Source: Taenia hydatigena
Taxonomy: Eukaryota; Platyhelminthes; Cestoda; Cyclophyllidea; Taeniidae
Length of the DNA: 64,000 nt
Assembly (NCBI GenBank): GCA_036345935.2
Contig: JADWOT020000007.1
Location: 11,266,099-11,330,098 of the forward strand
Direction of reading: 5' to 3'
Positions within the stretch are counted from its first letter, which is position 1. The number at the start of each line of letters is the position of its first letter. The notes under the pieces were generated by a model. The model did not search any database, was not told the origin of the DNA, and saw nothing but the letters and a program-made list of their open reading frames with translations. Shown one piece after another: positions 1-13,300 of the stretch. The position numbers and the translations under genes are program-made.

Positions 1-2439
1 CTCCTATGCTCTTAGGCGTATATCGGAAGGAAACTGAGCCTGTTTTCGCATAAATTGACATCAAATTATAGGTGTTCTTTCGAGTGTTTAAATATGGGGT
101 GATGTTTTGAAATTGAAGAACCTGTTATTGTGGGGTTAGTTACTGATTAATAATGTTCTGATTTAACGCAGAATTCTCAAAGAAGACCAAATGAAGGCGA
201 TTTTGAGATGCGGCAACACCGGTTTTGCCTTGAAGCGGTCTACTTCACACTCTCCAAGCGTTAGTCGATTAGGAGGACATCAGCTCAAGTTTGATGAGCT
301 TTGCGACTTGCGGTCCGCAGCGGCAACCATAACCACACTGAATTCTTGATATGCCATATTAATGAGCGCAAATAGAAGTTTCGATGCCCGTTAGCGTGGC
401 AAATATAAAACAATGCAAATTTCTAGGCTGGATTGCAGACAATTAAAGCAATGTCAAGTATGTGCTTTTACTAAGTTGTTGATCCGGCAACTAACGAACC
501 TACATTGGGAATTAATCTCGTTCTCCTGAATGCGTAGGCATTCAATCTGCTTACTAACACCCGTAGGACATGATTTGTTCATTATTGCGCACTTGAGGAC
601 TTTAGGTGTTAGCGCTGCATCTTTTTATAAGACACAGCATGAATATTTGAGCACGCAAAAGTGTTGTTTAGTTTCATGTGTGCTGTTGTATGAAGATTTT
701 GATGCTGTGTAAGATGCTTTCACTCGGGTTTATTGGGTTGCTACATCATGATCCGATTGCAAGGGTAAACTATTTATTGGGACACAGGTGGCTGTTGAAC
801 GTGTAGCGTTCACCATAAGAATTTTTTAAGGAACAACACATTTTTGACATTGTGCTTTCTTTTAAGACAGATAACTGCTTAATCGCAGCCGGCTGGTCTT
901 GCGATGGTGGGATTTTCTTGCTTTACCGCATATTTCTCGTCAGCCCAGTGGAAGTTACTCCCAACCTAGCATTGTGTTTATTTACAATTTGCCACCAACG
1001 CATATGATAGTCATCATTTTACTTTGTGGTCTACTCTTTTGTCGGTGTTAAGAATAAACTCGGAGGATTTATTTGCGTCGTGCGTTTAATCGTAATTAGG
1101 CAGTGCTGAAGCTTTTCGACGCGTTTAGTTATCAACTTGCAGAATCACTTTGTCTTACGCTTATATGCTTCTTGGTTGCTTACGGTTTCCTTAGTTAGGC
1201 ATGTGATGTTCATGTATAAAAATGTATTTCGCTTGACAAGTGGGCAGTCAAGATCAAGTTCACGACCCTGCGGACCTCTTGAACACACTATAGTAACAGG
1301 TTTGAAATGCCATCGAACATTTTATTTGGGGTTGGAAGAAGTGCAACAGAGGAGAGAGGAAGTGCGATGCAAATTTGAAACGTTTATCATTTTAGTGCAA
1401 AACCGGCCTTAAATCTGTAAGAACCAGTCTATATTAAATGACATTTGGGTCGGACTCAAAATGTGACTGCGAATGTGGTGAACCATTGTCGACTCATTTT
1501 GTGGTAGCGACCATTAGGCTAATATGTGCCTGCTAGTTTATCGGAAAATTGTCTTGAATGAGCAAATGATCTGCGTAAGGACCAGAATCTCCCAATCATG
1601 TGCTACTTGGCAAGCTGATAATTTTACGGGCACCCATTGCTTTCTTCTAGAAGGTAAATCGGACCGTTTGCTCTTAGTCAAAGCGCGAATAAGGAAAAGA
1701 AGTAAATCACTGCTATACGGAAATTAAAACAGTGCTTTGGCAGCAGTGCCTTCTCAAAAATCTACTTGCAAGTAGATTTTTTCATTATTGACCCTTGCTT
1801 CTTCCCATACTGATTTAATCTCTCCAACCGTGGGGGAATCCCTACATGCCTACTCAAGACATCGGCAGAAGTTTAGTTTGAATTCTATGGGTAATGTGTT
1901 GGCTAAATCTAAACACTGCATTTAAGCTGCATGACAAACTGTTGCAAAATGCTTTTTTTGAAATGTTGTACAATTTTCATACAGAAATTTTGCATGATTT
2001 TACCGCTCTTACCACCGCTGCAACGATGCTAGGGCGATTAGTGAGGTGACTTCGGTGAGGCGACTTCTTGCAAGTGGCATATAGGGCAGGAGATATGCCT
2101 ACGCAACTGTCCACTTGCGGATGCGTTTGGGTACGAATGTGGCAGGATGCGCACAGTCACATCTCCATCATTGCGCACGCCACGTTGATAGATATTATGT
2201 TTAAGCCTTGAGGTGAAAAGCCAACACTACTGACTTGATGCTTAGCATACACCGCTTGACATTATTAGCAGGGTTGGGATTCGGGTTAAGTTCTAGCAAA
2301 GACCAAGTATAAAGATTGAAGAGAGGCGTCTATCTGACAGTGGTGATAAAGTCGTAGTCAAGAAAGGGGCATTTGTCAGTTTAAATGATGTTGGCAGTGA
2401 TTACAGATGGTGGTTTTGGGAAATTGCAGCTGTACGGTG
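1..2439. other. Intergenic stretch, no gene recognised
   Basis: Only short open frames without family resemblance or convincing paired splice sites are seen. The one structured element is the perfect palindrome at 1756-1781, listed separately. Confidence 0.5.
1756..1781. repeat. Perfect 26-bp palindrome
   Basis: The half site AAAAATCTACTTG (1756-1768) is followed directly by its exact reverse complement with no spacer. As RNA it would form an uninterrupted hairpin ending in a U tract; as DNA it could form a cruciform or a dimeric binding site. No adjoining gene explains it. The flanking bases are not complementary, so the symmetry ends cleanly. Confidence 0.85.
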
Positions 2440-3605
2440 CAGCAATTTTCGCGTACATGACGTCGTAGACAGATAACACAATCCATTGGCGCAAGTTAAG
2501 AGTGCAGACGTATGGAGAAGGGAGCCTGACAAATCTTGAATAAGCAAAATGATGTACACACTTCTTAAAACTACATTACATCATGTATTTTAAATCTATC
2601 TATGTAGTTTAATTTGGTATGCCTCTTCCGCATTACGTGAGGCTTTTATATCTGTAGCAGGTATTGCCGGTGGGACTAAAATCACACTTGGATGACTTAC
2701 AGATAACTGCACCTTCGTTAGAGTCGCTTTCACCTGTTTCTTGTGTGGTACACATGCTTGTGCAGATCTTGAGTAAGCGTTTGTGGCACTACTGGTGCCC
2801 ATTAAATATTAGCAAGTCTAGTGTTTGTGCTCATTAGCCTCTAATTACGCCCTCAGCTAAATTTTCGCAATTTCGCAACTGACTGTGCTACTTGTCTCGC
2901 TTCTCGCCGAAGTGCATATACACACCAAATTTCTAATGAATACGAGTGGAAGAAGTCGTCACAGTGCTTACTTTAACGTTCTGTCGCTACCGTTAGCGAT
3001 GAAGCATACTGGACGTTAATAAGTGTGACGCACTAACCGGCGTCTTAATCTGTGTAATTGTCCGCAGCGGAACGTAATTCCTACATCCAAATAATATTTG
3101 TTATTAAATCATACTAGTGGCTGATGCATCATGCATTAGTGCATCAATGAAGCATATTCCAGCAAATAAATTCTCGTTGCCTTCCAAATTTACACAAACC
3201 TTCTTTTCGCAGAATCTGTGTGTAATTTTATACTTATTCAAATTTTATGAAGTCACAGGATAAATATTCGGTTCATTTGGTGGTTTATATTTTGCTTATG
3301 AAGGTTGGAACATTTAGGGTGTAAAGGGCACTACATTGTTTGCATTCAAAATTAATTTGAAATTTTACCAAAGCCGTCGAATTCGATGTGGCTTATCTTC
3401 ATAAGATGCCTCCTGCGATGATCGCTTCTGAATTGTCCATGAATGCGACTTTCAGTGAAGATGCAGCATTGTTTTTGCTGCCTTGAAAGATGTGCACTAA
3501 TCACCTCTGCGTGAACTTCTTAACTGTATTGCTCTTTTGCCATGGACCAAAAATCAGTTGATGGGACGTAGAGACTTAGACGAGGTGTGGATTTGATCCC
3601 GCCTA
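2440..3605 (+). repeat. Dispersed repeat R1, copy A
   Basis: About 1.2 kb is alignable by eye, in the same orientation, with 31000-32275. Shared landmarks include the block CACTACTGGTGCCCA near 2787 and 31360, AGCAAGTCT just after it, and TGATCCCGCCT at the right end of both copies (near 3596 and 32264). Substitutions and small indels are spread throughout, so the duplication is old. Short open frames in it (for example minus 2596-2802 and its counterpart minus 31175-31375) share residues but carry no recognised domain. An inverted fragment lies at 4595-4768. Confidence 0.8.
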
Positions 3606-4594
3606 CATTTTTGTGCATTGCAAGCACTAAGATTCTCTCATTTTTACATTTTATGCGAACACTTGGCTGGTAGATAAGAATAGATAGACAGTCATCGACC
3701 TACATTATGGTTTCTTGCTTTATCTGCCAAACTCACTACTCCTCTACCTCTTTTTTTCATAGTGATGGCAGAATAAGATATTGTTTTGGATCGTTTGTTT
3801 AGTCCCGCTTAAAGTGTGTAAGCTAGTCGGGATTTCTACCACTTTGGAAGAATCATGTGATTCTTGATTATGCTAAAACTGACACCTTCATGCCTTATTC
3901 TCTTCGTGGCGAGTGTTTTCGATCAGCACCGTTTTATTTTGATTCCATCATTGCTGCTACGGGCGCCCAAGAACAAGGTCATCCTGATTCTATTCAGACT
4001 ACCAACTAGACAATGAATGAAGACATCGACTTAACAAATGAGCAAATAAGCAGCGATCGGTAGGCATTTAACTGGCGGATAGGAGGCGGAAGCTGCCTCA
4101 TTCTGAGTCTGCGCGGTAGGATTTCAGTCATGGATAAATGTGGCAATTGATTAATCAGGATCTTTGAATGGGCGGCAGTTTGAAATGTTTGATTTGATCA
4201 AATCGAGGAGAAAATCGAGTGAATCACACAACGGCCGCAAAGGACGAGCTTTGCGTTTACATTCGACCATGGACATTTACTACTCAAAGATCGCTCAGCT
4301 TGCATGACATTATTGCGCAACAGTTCACCATCCAGCTTAAATGTCTTGGATAGGTTTAGCCACCACGTTACCCATGATTCCAAAACTGCACATCTACCAG
4401 TGGTTGACGTCGTCGTATGGGTATTTTTACTGATTGGGGGAGAAAATAACTCATAGAGGGAGTCAGGGCGTCGACAACGAGGATGTTAGTGGTTGACTGA
4501 TTAACGATTCGAGTTGGCTCATCAGTAAAGCAGTCAATACACCACACGTTGAAATGTATTCGCACTTATAGAGATGTCAGATCGCTGTAAAGTT
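3606..4594. other. Intergenic stretch, nothing recognised
   Basis: No exon, RNA gene or repeat partner was found by reading both strands. Confidence 0.45.
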
Positions 4595-4768
4595 GTTCGC
4601 GGATTCAACGAAAAGCTAAACAAGAGGCACGGTCAAGTTCGAAAGTGAGCAACTTCAGCCAGGTGCATGATTAGAGGCCAATGAACACAAGCAGTAGACT
4701 TGCTAGTCATTAATGGGCACCAGTAGTGTCAAACGCTGGCTCAAGATCCGTGCGTATGAAGGCTCCTC
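4595..4768 (-). repeat. Repeat R1, inverted partial copy C
   Basis: Read on the minus strand, this segment matches the central part of R1. It contains GATCTTGAG, then CACTACTGGTGCCCATTAA, then AGCAAGTCT and the downstream stretch ending GTTTAGCTTTTCGTTGAA, in the same order as in copy B near 31330-31480. It is truncated at both ends, so R1 is a dispersed family and not a single two-copy duplication. Confidence 0.75.
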
Positions 4769-7700
4769 TGAGGATGAGGTAGCATCAACTCGCATCTTTC
4801 CTTATTTGGACGCCACGCCAATGGAAGACAAATGAAGCTCCAACATGGCTGACCTCCAAGACCGTGCTCCCCTATGTGCGAGCACAATGTTTGGCATGCT
4901 TGTAGAGTCTAAGATTCGGAATACGAAACTTACTTGCCAGAATACTCAGTGATAGAAGGGGCGGTTTAGTGGTGAATGCAACGGAAATCCTGCCATGGCG
5001 TTGTCCGTAGCACGACGACTCAGCTACGGCTAACATCTTTCACTGATGGTTATCCTGGCAAATGGGCCCTGTTTATAGCCATTTTTCTACAATTGGAACA
5101 AAAAAGTCCGTTAAAGCGATGGGACTTTCGATGAAGTAAACAGCGTATTCGACAGGGTAGAGGTAGTCTCAATGAGAGACCATGAGGCAGTCATTGCGAA
5201 CCTCGTGATGGGGGTTGCGCCAGAATTTCTGGGGGTAGGGAGGAAGAAGTGTCTCGTCCACCCCATGTTCCCACTGAAATCCGTTAGCTCTGACCTATTC
5301 GTTAAAAGGCCTACAAGACAGAAGGCAAGTAGACAAATGGAAAACGTGCCACATCTTCATTCATTGTGTAAATCTGTGTCGCGCTGAATGCACCCTCGGA
5401 ACATCCTGTGTGACAAGCGTCGCATTCACCGAAGACGACAGAAGCCACCATCCTATTTTCAATTTGTAACAAATCCGCCAGCCTGCTCAAGGGTATCTTT
5501 TCAATTCTCATGTTTATTGCATGATGTTTAAGCGTATTTTTTTGAATGATCACTTTAAGGGTTGCGCAGCATTTGATTTTCTCATTTGATTGTCCGCAAA
5601 TATTTTGCGGAAGTATGCAAATCTTTCTATAAATTCACTCAACGATGAACAGCTAGCTATTTTTGCACGCCTGCATAGGCCCTTTTGACTTAAACTTTTT
5701 TGTGCATTTGTGCATGTTTAGGATTAAAAGGTACTAGATCAAAATTTTTTTCGGCAGTTTCAAAATCACTGGCATGTTTAGTATATTGTCGGCCTGTATG
5801 GGTGGGTGGCCTCCGGTTGAAAAGAACTGCTGAATTTCAGGCTTTAGTCGGTGTCAATGATAGTCCGGATCTTAAAATGCATTTAATAAGCTCCGAGGGA
5901 TTAAAGAAAAGTTGTCAAATTTGAGGTTCGATTTTTCTACTGCTCTCCAATTTGTGGTGGTACGAATGGATTTCTGCCCAGGAAATGGCATGGTCAATGT
6001 TGTGTTCTAACGAATTCGTCGTTAATCCTCCTCTCGAAGTCTTCATAAATGCAATGTGGCAGCCGCATTACCCAAATTGCTGCAATAACCATATTAGTAG
6101 AATCGGTCGTGCTCATTGGACGCGGATTCGGTTGAGGTGCCCTCCGAAAGGGTACTTGAGTACTTTTCCTCTATTTATGAGCAGAAGGCGCGATCTGAAT
6201 AAGCCCAAGCCAAGGTCGTGAACATTCTGCTACGAACGAGACTTCAACATGCATTCTACGCGATCGTCACACTAAATGTCTATCCGTCGGCTTGATCGAT
6301 GCTGCTTCTCGAATGCTCAGCCTGTTTCTGCTGATACGAGGATGTTTTTTGGATGGAATATTTGTTGGCGCAAGTGATGGATGGATGCAAATATTGAATT
6401 CTGCTGCCAGAAATGGATATGACTGAACAAATGAAGTGGCATACCAGTATTATTTCCTCGGGGTGCTTCGTCTCACTCCAGGTCATTGAACCGTAAATGA
6501 AGCAATTATTTTAGGTGCGCTGAGGTTGGACTGAGGTGCGCATCAGAATAGCCCACAGAATAATTGAAATCACTATCTTTCAGACAGTATATAAGTCGAG
6601 GAAATTCGTTTTGGTAAATCTCTACCATTCCACAAGGGTTTTTATGTTTCAAATCCTTTTTGAATGACACCATAAAATTATTAGCGCACTTAATGTTTCA
6701 ATCCCTTAATCATTGCAGCGCTGCTTAATACTTACAGAATCCCACCGAACAGGTCATGTGCACTATTCTATAAAATTCATCAAAAAAGCATCAATGATGT
6801 GTCAAGTTGTATCGCATAAAGCAAGCTATAAAAGACCTCATGGTGATTTTCAGGACGAAAGTTGGAGACGTCGCCGAGATAGTCAGACCAGAGGCCCATG
6901 TGCTATTCTTTAGGCCAAGGTACAACAAGGCTATTCTACATTGAATTCTTGGTTTAGCTGAACCACTAAATGAGTAGTGTTAAAACGTTTAGATCAGAGA
7001 ATGCAAATCAAATCCTAACTGGCTGGTCGTGGGATTTCGCACTTAGTGCTCTTTATTGAGGACCGAAAAGGGATGTTTTCAACATATTCTAACCACATCG
7101 TACCATCGCGAATGCAAATGTTATCATTGCAAATCGTCAATTTGGAAACAATTTCTTGTGAACAATACTATCTTTCTAAAAAAATGTAGGCAAACAATAT
7201 CTAAGCATTACACGAAAGCTTACAAAGGAAAATGCTAGTGGCTAATTCCATTGATCGCAAATGGGATTAGTCCTGAGTACACGCAATGTGCAAGATTCAA
7301 GTCAAGTGGACAAAGCCCCACCTATTAACTAGGCAGAAATGTGTAATTCCTTATCTAGCAATGTTCTGCAATAAGCGAACAAGGATGTTTTGGACGTCGT
7401 TATTAATTTAGGTCTTTAAGCAGGGTAGGAAAAACAGTCAGCACTACGACTCCTTCTTACTAAGAATTTGTAACAGGGACTCAAGACTGTTTGCTGCGAA
7501 TCAGCACAACAGAACACTTGTCTATTAATGCCCATATCCAGCACTCCACATAACACGCTTGTATGGAATTATGCCTGACAATCAGGGCTAATAAAGTGAT
7601 TTCCTCCCCATTAGCACGCTAAATTTAGATTTGTTGCACATTCTCTGAATGACGCATACGAGATAGTCCATCTTTCTTAACTTATCCTTTGTCACGTTCA

Positions 7701-10700
7701 CAATGGCACAAGAGGTTCCAGGATGACGGTCGGACACCTCCTGTGTAATCGCAAAGGGTTTGTTAAGTAGTTCATGCAGTCCGAAAAGTCATTTACACTC
7801 CGTTCTTTCGGAATAATCTACTACTCTACCATCAAACGATCAGTAGTACAGATATGTCTTCGTACGTGGGCGCAATGGATGCGCAATGACAAGTTCTTCT
7901 CTAAACTGCCACTGATGAATTTAAAACTTAATGATCGTGTAGATCAACACTACCAAATCCCATTCAAAGAGAGCAAACTAACCTAACCCTAATCCATACA
8001 TTTCAACAATCGGTCATCATCAGGAAAGACAATTTAGTTTGACATTAAAAATTTGACAAGGCTAATTCGCTACTCTGGGTTTAGGAGTGCTACACGAATT
8101 CACCTTCCAACGCCTTATAAACGTACGCATTTCACTGGGTTGATCAGCTTAATAAGTGAAAAATTTCATCACATATCTAAACTGAGGGAAAAGGGAAACG
8201 CTTGATGTAAGGTTACCCAAAGTTTGTTGAGACCAAGCAAGTAAATTAAGTGCAATTATTGCGAATGCTAATCTATTCTCTCAAATGCTTCGCCGTTGCT
8301 TACACTATTATAGGTCAGTAATTCGTTGGACAAAGTTACATTTACTTTGCAACGGGACGATAGTCGACGCAGTATTTTTAAATTGAAGGCCATGGATTCC
8401 GACCAAAATAAAGTAATACGATAGTTGTGACAAATGCAGCTCGTGAAGGATTACAGCTAAATTAATAAGATTAACGTAAGATGTTTATTAATGCATGATA
8501 GTTATCACTTAGGGCAAAAAACTGACCAAACTTAAAAATATTGAGAAACCCGCACACATCTGGCGTCTTGCATAGCCTTGCCTTCATAGCATCGCTTGCA
8601 TTTCCTGATTGTTTACTCGTTTTAGCTGTTCTCCATTACTATTCCCTTTTCCAGCTAATAAAACATTCATGGAGTAGGGTGAGACATGAATACTCTTTAT
8701 TTGAAAGCGACCAAAGTCCGAATTTGCGGAGCTCTCGGATTGCTGGGAAGCCAGTAACACTGTAGAATGCATCAGAGCGGCACTAACTGTAATGTGCAAG
8801 TCTCGATGGAAGAATAGAAAATGTCTTTAATCCCGCTTCGTAGGCAAATCGTGAGAGCTTCTCTTCAAAGCTGCAGCGCAAAATGGCAAGTATATTTCGA
8901 AGTAAGATCACTTGAACCCGTATAGCCAAATTTATTTTTGATATGCCAAGGACATTATTGCTGATAGTAGGGAGTGGGTAGACCGTAGGATAAGGCGATT
9001 AACTGACACCGATCCAATTGCATTTTAAATTAAGCACACAATTTTCCGATCCGCCTGGGTTGCCACTTATTCAGTTTTATGCACAAGATTTTTAAAATGC
9101 ATTTGGGCAAGGAAACTTTCTCATTAATAGAGTCAATTATAATCAGGTTTTATGAGTAGAGGTATGTGTGCGACACCAGATTCATGTCCACTAGGAAGGA
9201 GTTATGGTGCAAAACCTTTGAAACGCACTATCCCGTCTTCAGGATACGCTGCCAGTTCCATCCTGCAAACATGCGTTGTGAGAGGTCATGGCAGCCCTTT
9301 TAACAAACCAATTACACCACAGCACGCACCTGTCAGCATGGATGCTCACGGTACGTGGTGGTTTAATGCATTTCTGTGTAGTTGCGTGGTCAGTTGAATG
9401 GTGAATGATAAGAAGAACTGCATTGATCCACTTTTAAATGTGTTGTTTTTTTCACACGGCAAAAAGAAAAAGGCAGTAGTTTATTATTGTACTGCCAATA
9501 TCTGGGTCCTCTACTACCCGCGCGTCGTGCTTAAACCTGCATGAAATATCGGTTTGAGGGAGCTAATGCAATTGTGGACTGCTTGATTTTCGCATATCGA
9601 CCTGGCTTTGAACCCCAGATAAAATTAAATATCGCATGCTGCTGGTGCGTAAGCATGTTACTGCTTTGCAAGCGGCGACCTCGGACACGATCATTCCCTT
9701 GGTGTAAACTAACAGCAATTACGTTTCAGTTCGCCTGCACAGGAACGAAGGGCAATGTTACCATTCCATAACTTATGTGCAGGACCAAGCGTCAGATATC
9801 AAAGTGTTTTGTAATATATTCGAAAAATTGGTTGAAATCGTCAGCTAAGGTCACAGAAGCTCATTTAATCAGTTAACTGTTATAATTTTCTTGTCATTTC
9901 CTTCAAACCTTTAAGCGACTGTGTCTATGAATTGAATGCTAGCAAACTGATGTGTTCACGTTAAAACTGAATCGCATAACGATTTAATTGAGCGACGGCT
10001 TTTACAAATAGTAAGTGGTGCAGACAATGCAGACAGGGCAAAGGCGTGAACATAACTTCAGCCAACAACGCAAATCTTTTTTATTTGGTGCGATGCGGAA
10101 CATTGTCGTTTGATGCAACTGAACTCAAGATATTTCCCTTCACTTAGCAATGTAGCGGATGTCTTTATAAATAGGTACAGAGCATGTCTTTGTTGCAACT
10201 AAGTCATGCTGATATGTTGGCCACCTTTCTGCGGGCCATGACGTGGTCTTTCGCTGCGCGTTTAAAATGTCAAAATTTAACTTCTCACAATCAAGTGCTA
10301 TCTAACTACTAGCACATTCACCATGATGTACCAAAATTTGTCGCATGGTTAGACAGTAGGATGTAAAGCGGGATGTCAGACACGATGGCTAAATGACGAG
10401 CACCCATTGCATGAAGCGTCGAAGGCACAAATGAATGGGTGGCTGATGCAGACGCACCTAAACAGGTACTAGATCCTTGGACCACTAGGTTGAAATTCAA
10501 TGCTATACCAGCTGAGCTGTGTGAAAAATCGTTTTGCAGCCTCTTTGGCCAATGATTATCACGCCATAAGCAACTTCTCACCGACGTACTTATGCATGCT
10601 CCTCTCCATTAATGCGATAATCGTCATCTCCGTCGTTTGTCTCCTCGTTTCTCTCACCCACTCCTCCCTCCTCTGCTGGTAGACCGGCGACGCAACTGCG

Positions 10701-11860
10701 ACTTTCATCACAGACTAAAGACGCATGGCATAGCGGTGGGAGAAGGCACAATCATAGTAGCCCGAATGCACGTCCACCTCCGTGACCATGGTGTCTATCA
10801 TAGTGAGTTGACTGCGTATGCTTTTGTAGTGCCCACATTCTTGCTTATGCTGTTTGGAGGATATGTGTATGTGTTTGGGTAAGATTGATGAAGATGGAGA
10901 GAGGGAGGTGGATTGCGATGCAGCATGGGTGGCTCAGCGTGGCGCGATATCTTACTGATGGACTGATGGATAGTAATTTTAGTCATGTTTGTGCAAATGA
11001 TGGGATAAAAAGGGGAAGCGCTTCCGAAGGGCTTCAGATAAAGTAGCGACCAACAAAATTCCAACTATATAGTGACCCAAGAACTTTAAAACGCGTTTAC
11101 CAGATACCTACCAAGTACAAATCAGGTGTCGGGCCCAACCAAAATTTGAATCAGGAAGCTTACGCACCTCAAGTCTAAACAAGACCACAGAAACACTGGA
11201 CCCTGTTGTTGCCTTAACTTAATGATTGACCACAATTTTAAGCGTGTGCGCTTGGTCTATCATCAAACTTAAGTGGAATTCTGGCTGGTTAACTAATAAG
11301 ACCTCGGTGCCCCCAAGGCAAAGATTGCAGGCTCGTGGTGTCAGAGGTTCGCAGCAACACGATTTGACAATATTTTCAAGCAGGCGCAAGCTTCGGAGAA
11401 TTGCGATTAGCCTCCAAGTGCTGAGATCCGAAACACTCTTTGTCCGAAAATGCTGCGATCACTCCTGCTTGCTGCATTTACGAAATTGACGATAAGGGTT
11501 GCGAAAAATCGACAAAAGGAACAACATGTTAAAATTAACTATGAAAATGATGTGATAGGGTAGCGCAAAATGCAAGCACTGCCAAAACATGTGAAGAAAA
11601 CAAAGGACATGAAAAGGTGTGAAGGGCACCCAAAACGTCAAATGGGGAATGAATATTGCGAGGAGCCAAACATTGCAGAAAATTAGTACAAACTATAAGA
11701 ATGTGGGGGAGTTGTGCAAACTGAGCCGAAAATTATGTCGCACTGCTTGAGTGGTAGAATTGATGGAGTAGTAGGATAAAGAACTAAAAATTGTGCAGTT
11801 GCAACGGTATCAATCCTTAACAAGATAATTAGGCTAAGCATTTTAAGCGCCGCGGGTTCA
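4769..11860. other. Long intergenic stretch, no gene recognised
   Basis: About 7 kb without a convincing exon. Open frames here are at most about 90 codons, show no domain resemblance, and mostly lack an acceptor-donor pair. An FDRV-type word near 5137-5155 recalls a reverse-transcriptase motif but is not supported by its flanks. A pyrimidine-rich stretch at 10620-10680 has no coding context. Confidence 0.4.
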
Positions 11861-11933
11861 GCCCGCGTGGCCTAATGGATAAGGCGTCTGCCTCCTAAGT
11901 AGAAGATTGTGGGTTCGAGTCCCACCGTGGGTG
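11861..11933 (+). tRNA. tRNA-Arg (anticodon CCT)
   Basis: A 73-nt cloverleaf. The acceptor arm GCCCGCG pairs with CGTGGGT (two G-U pairs) and the discriminator is G. The A box TGGCCTAATGGA and B box GGTTCGAGTCC are intact. The anticodon stem TCTGC/GTAGA encloses the loop CTCCTAA, giving anticodon CCT for AGG codons. The T stem GTGGG/CCCAC is perfect. There is no intron. The flank just upstream (GCGGGTTCAGCCCGC, overlapping the first bases) can form a small hairpin. All structural positions look functional. The closest downstream T run is only three bases, so the pol III terminator is weak or further away. Confidence 0.93.
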
Positions 11934-12059
11934 TCTCGTTTACCCACCAATGTACGTTCTTTGCAGTAGTGCCAACAAGTGTCTAATAGTGTGCGTATGC
12001 GTGGTCGCAGCTGTCCCTTCACAGCTTTTTATCAGGTGCCAAAGAAAAATTCTGAAGGG

Positions 12060-12063
12060 AAAA
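12060..12063 (-). terminator. Pol III T4 terminator of tRNA-Met
   Basis: On the minus strand the tRNA-Met 3' end is followed within a few bases by TTTT, the standard pol III stop. This supports the minus-strand tRNA as a transcribed gene. Confidence 0.6.
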
Positions 12064-12067
12064 GCAC

Positions 12068-12141
12068 TGCCCAGAGCGAGACTCGAAGTCGCGACCTTCA
12101 GATTATGAGACTGACGCGCTAACCGACTGCGCTACCCGGAC
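12068..12141 (-). tRNA. tRNA-Met elongator (anticodon CAT)
   Basis: A 74-nt cloverleaf on the minus strand. The acceptor GTCCGGG pairs with TCTGGGC and the discriminator is A. The D arm GCGC/GCGC and the anticodon stem TCAGT/TCTGA enclose the loop CTCATAA, giving anticodon CAT. The arms resemble animal elongator tRNA-Met and not the initiator. The T arm has one C-C mismatch (GCGAC/CTCGC), so mild decay is possible. It lies 134 bp from the tRNA-Arg gene, in tail-to-tail orientation, and about 50 bp before repeat R2. Confidence 0.88.
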
Positions 12142-12194
12142 CTCCCACCGCCGTCACATAATTTTTTCCAACCTACAAATTTAAGTGGGTACCT

Positions 12195-13300
12195 TGTAAC
12201 AAACGTAGAGCGCAACGGAATTGTTGGATTTGATGCTCCAGCACATACGGCTGAGCAACTGGTCAATTCCTACCCCTAATTTGCTTTCACATTTGAAAAC
12301 GGCAAGGATATCGTCGCGCTGCAAACTTCCAGACTGCTAGTTTACACCTCGAGCAGTGAGCTGCAACATTTGCAACGCCATGATTACAGTGAATTCAGTG
12401 AGCATGCCTGTAGATATACGTGTATATTTTATCTATTTGGCAAAATGAATAAGTGACAGGTTGTGAGTGAGATTTTCAAATGTATGATGAGTCATTTTTT
12501 GACTGGCTTTCTTGCAAGTGGGTCAGCTGGCGGTGGAGTTATCTAGCCTCACCACCGAATGCGTTTTGTATGCTTAAAAAAGGTCATGGTAATAATCCCT
12601 CATCGTGGAAACAGAGGTTATTTGAATCAAACTTGATGACCGAGACATTCATTCGCCATTTGGGAGTTCTTCAGCATAAGATTTTGGACGAATAAACTAA
12701 CAAATACTGGTGTGATGTCCCAAATCAGCGTTTTCTTTAAAGCAAAGATTCTTTTTACAAACGTGGTTGGTGGATCGCAAATCGGATCTAATTACTTCCA
12801 TGCATTTATTTTAATTTCTCCTTTCTTACGATTAGCCAACATTGAATACTTCAACATCGCCGATGGATCTCAAAATCCATTCGACGCCGATGGAGGAGCG
12901 GCATGCGCGAGGCCTCTTCTCAGGCTTCTCTTCACTCCACTTAGTCACGATAGTGCAGACAATTCCTGACTATTGGTTTCAATAATTTTAAAAGTTGATG
13001 AGAAGTAGTTCCTTGTACAGAAGTTCGCCACATAGTCATAAATGGCTGCAGAATTTGTTCTTAGCGAATGGGCTCAATGAGTGCCTTAACCGACTGGTTT
13101 GTTTGCTCCTCCTATTGCTGCTTCTTTCAAATTACATTGATATTTTCAATGATGCTACTTAATTGACATTAGTAACACTTTGTATTTCAGCATGCTGAAC
13201 CCGATTCAGTTCAGAGACTGATAGTCGCGGTCTGCATCCGCTTCGGATGCCTTCTTCTCATAACCAAGTTAAGTTAGCCTAGGTAGAACATGAATGAGGA
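12195..13300 (+). repeat. Dispersed repeat R2, copy A
   Basis: Matches 61912-63560 in the same orientation. Shared blocks include GGATTTGATGCTCCAGCACA (12224 and 61942), GTGAGCTGCAACATTTGCAA (12356 and 62669), CACCACCGAATGCGTTTTGT (12551 and 62861) and CTGATAGTCGCGGTCTGCA at the right end. The partner copy contains about 590 extra bases inside the start of the unit. At its right end the minus strand preserves a run of codons (EKKASEA then ADRDYQSLN) also present near 63510-63560, but with stop codons here, so this is a decayed copy of a once-coding edge. Confidence 0.82.

Noticed and set aside
5125..5390. FDRV-type words near 5150 (plus) and near 28470 (plus), as possible LINE reverse-transcriptase fragments
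   Set aside because: Only four to six residues match. No YxDD box, no further RT motifs and no endonuclease or long frame nearby.
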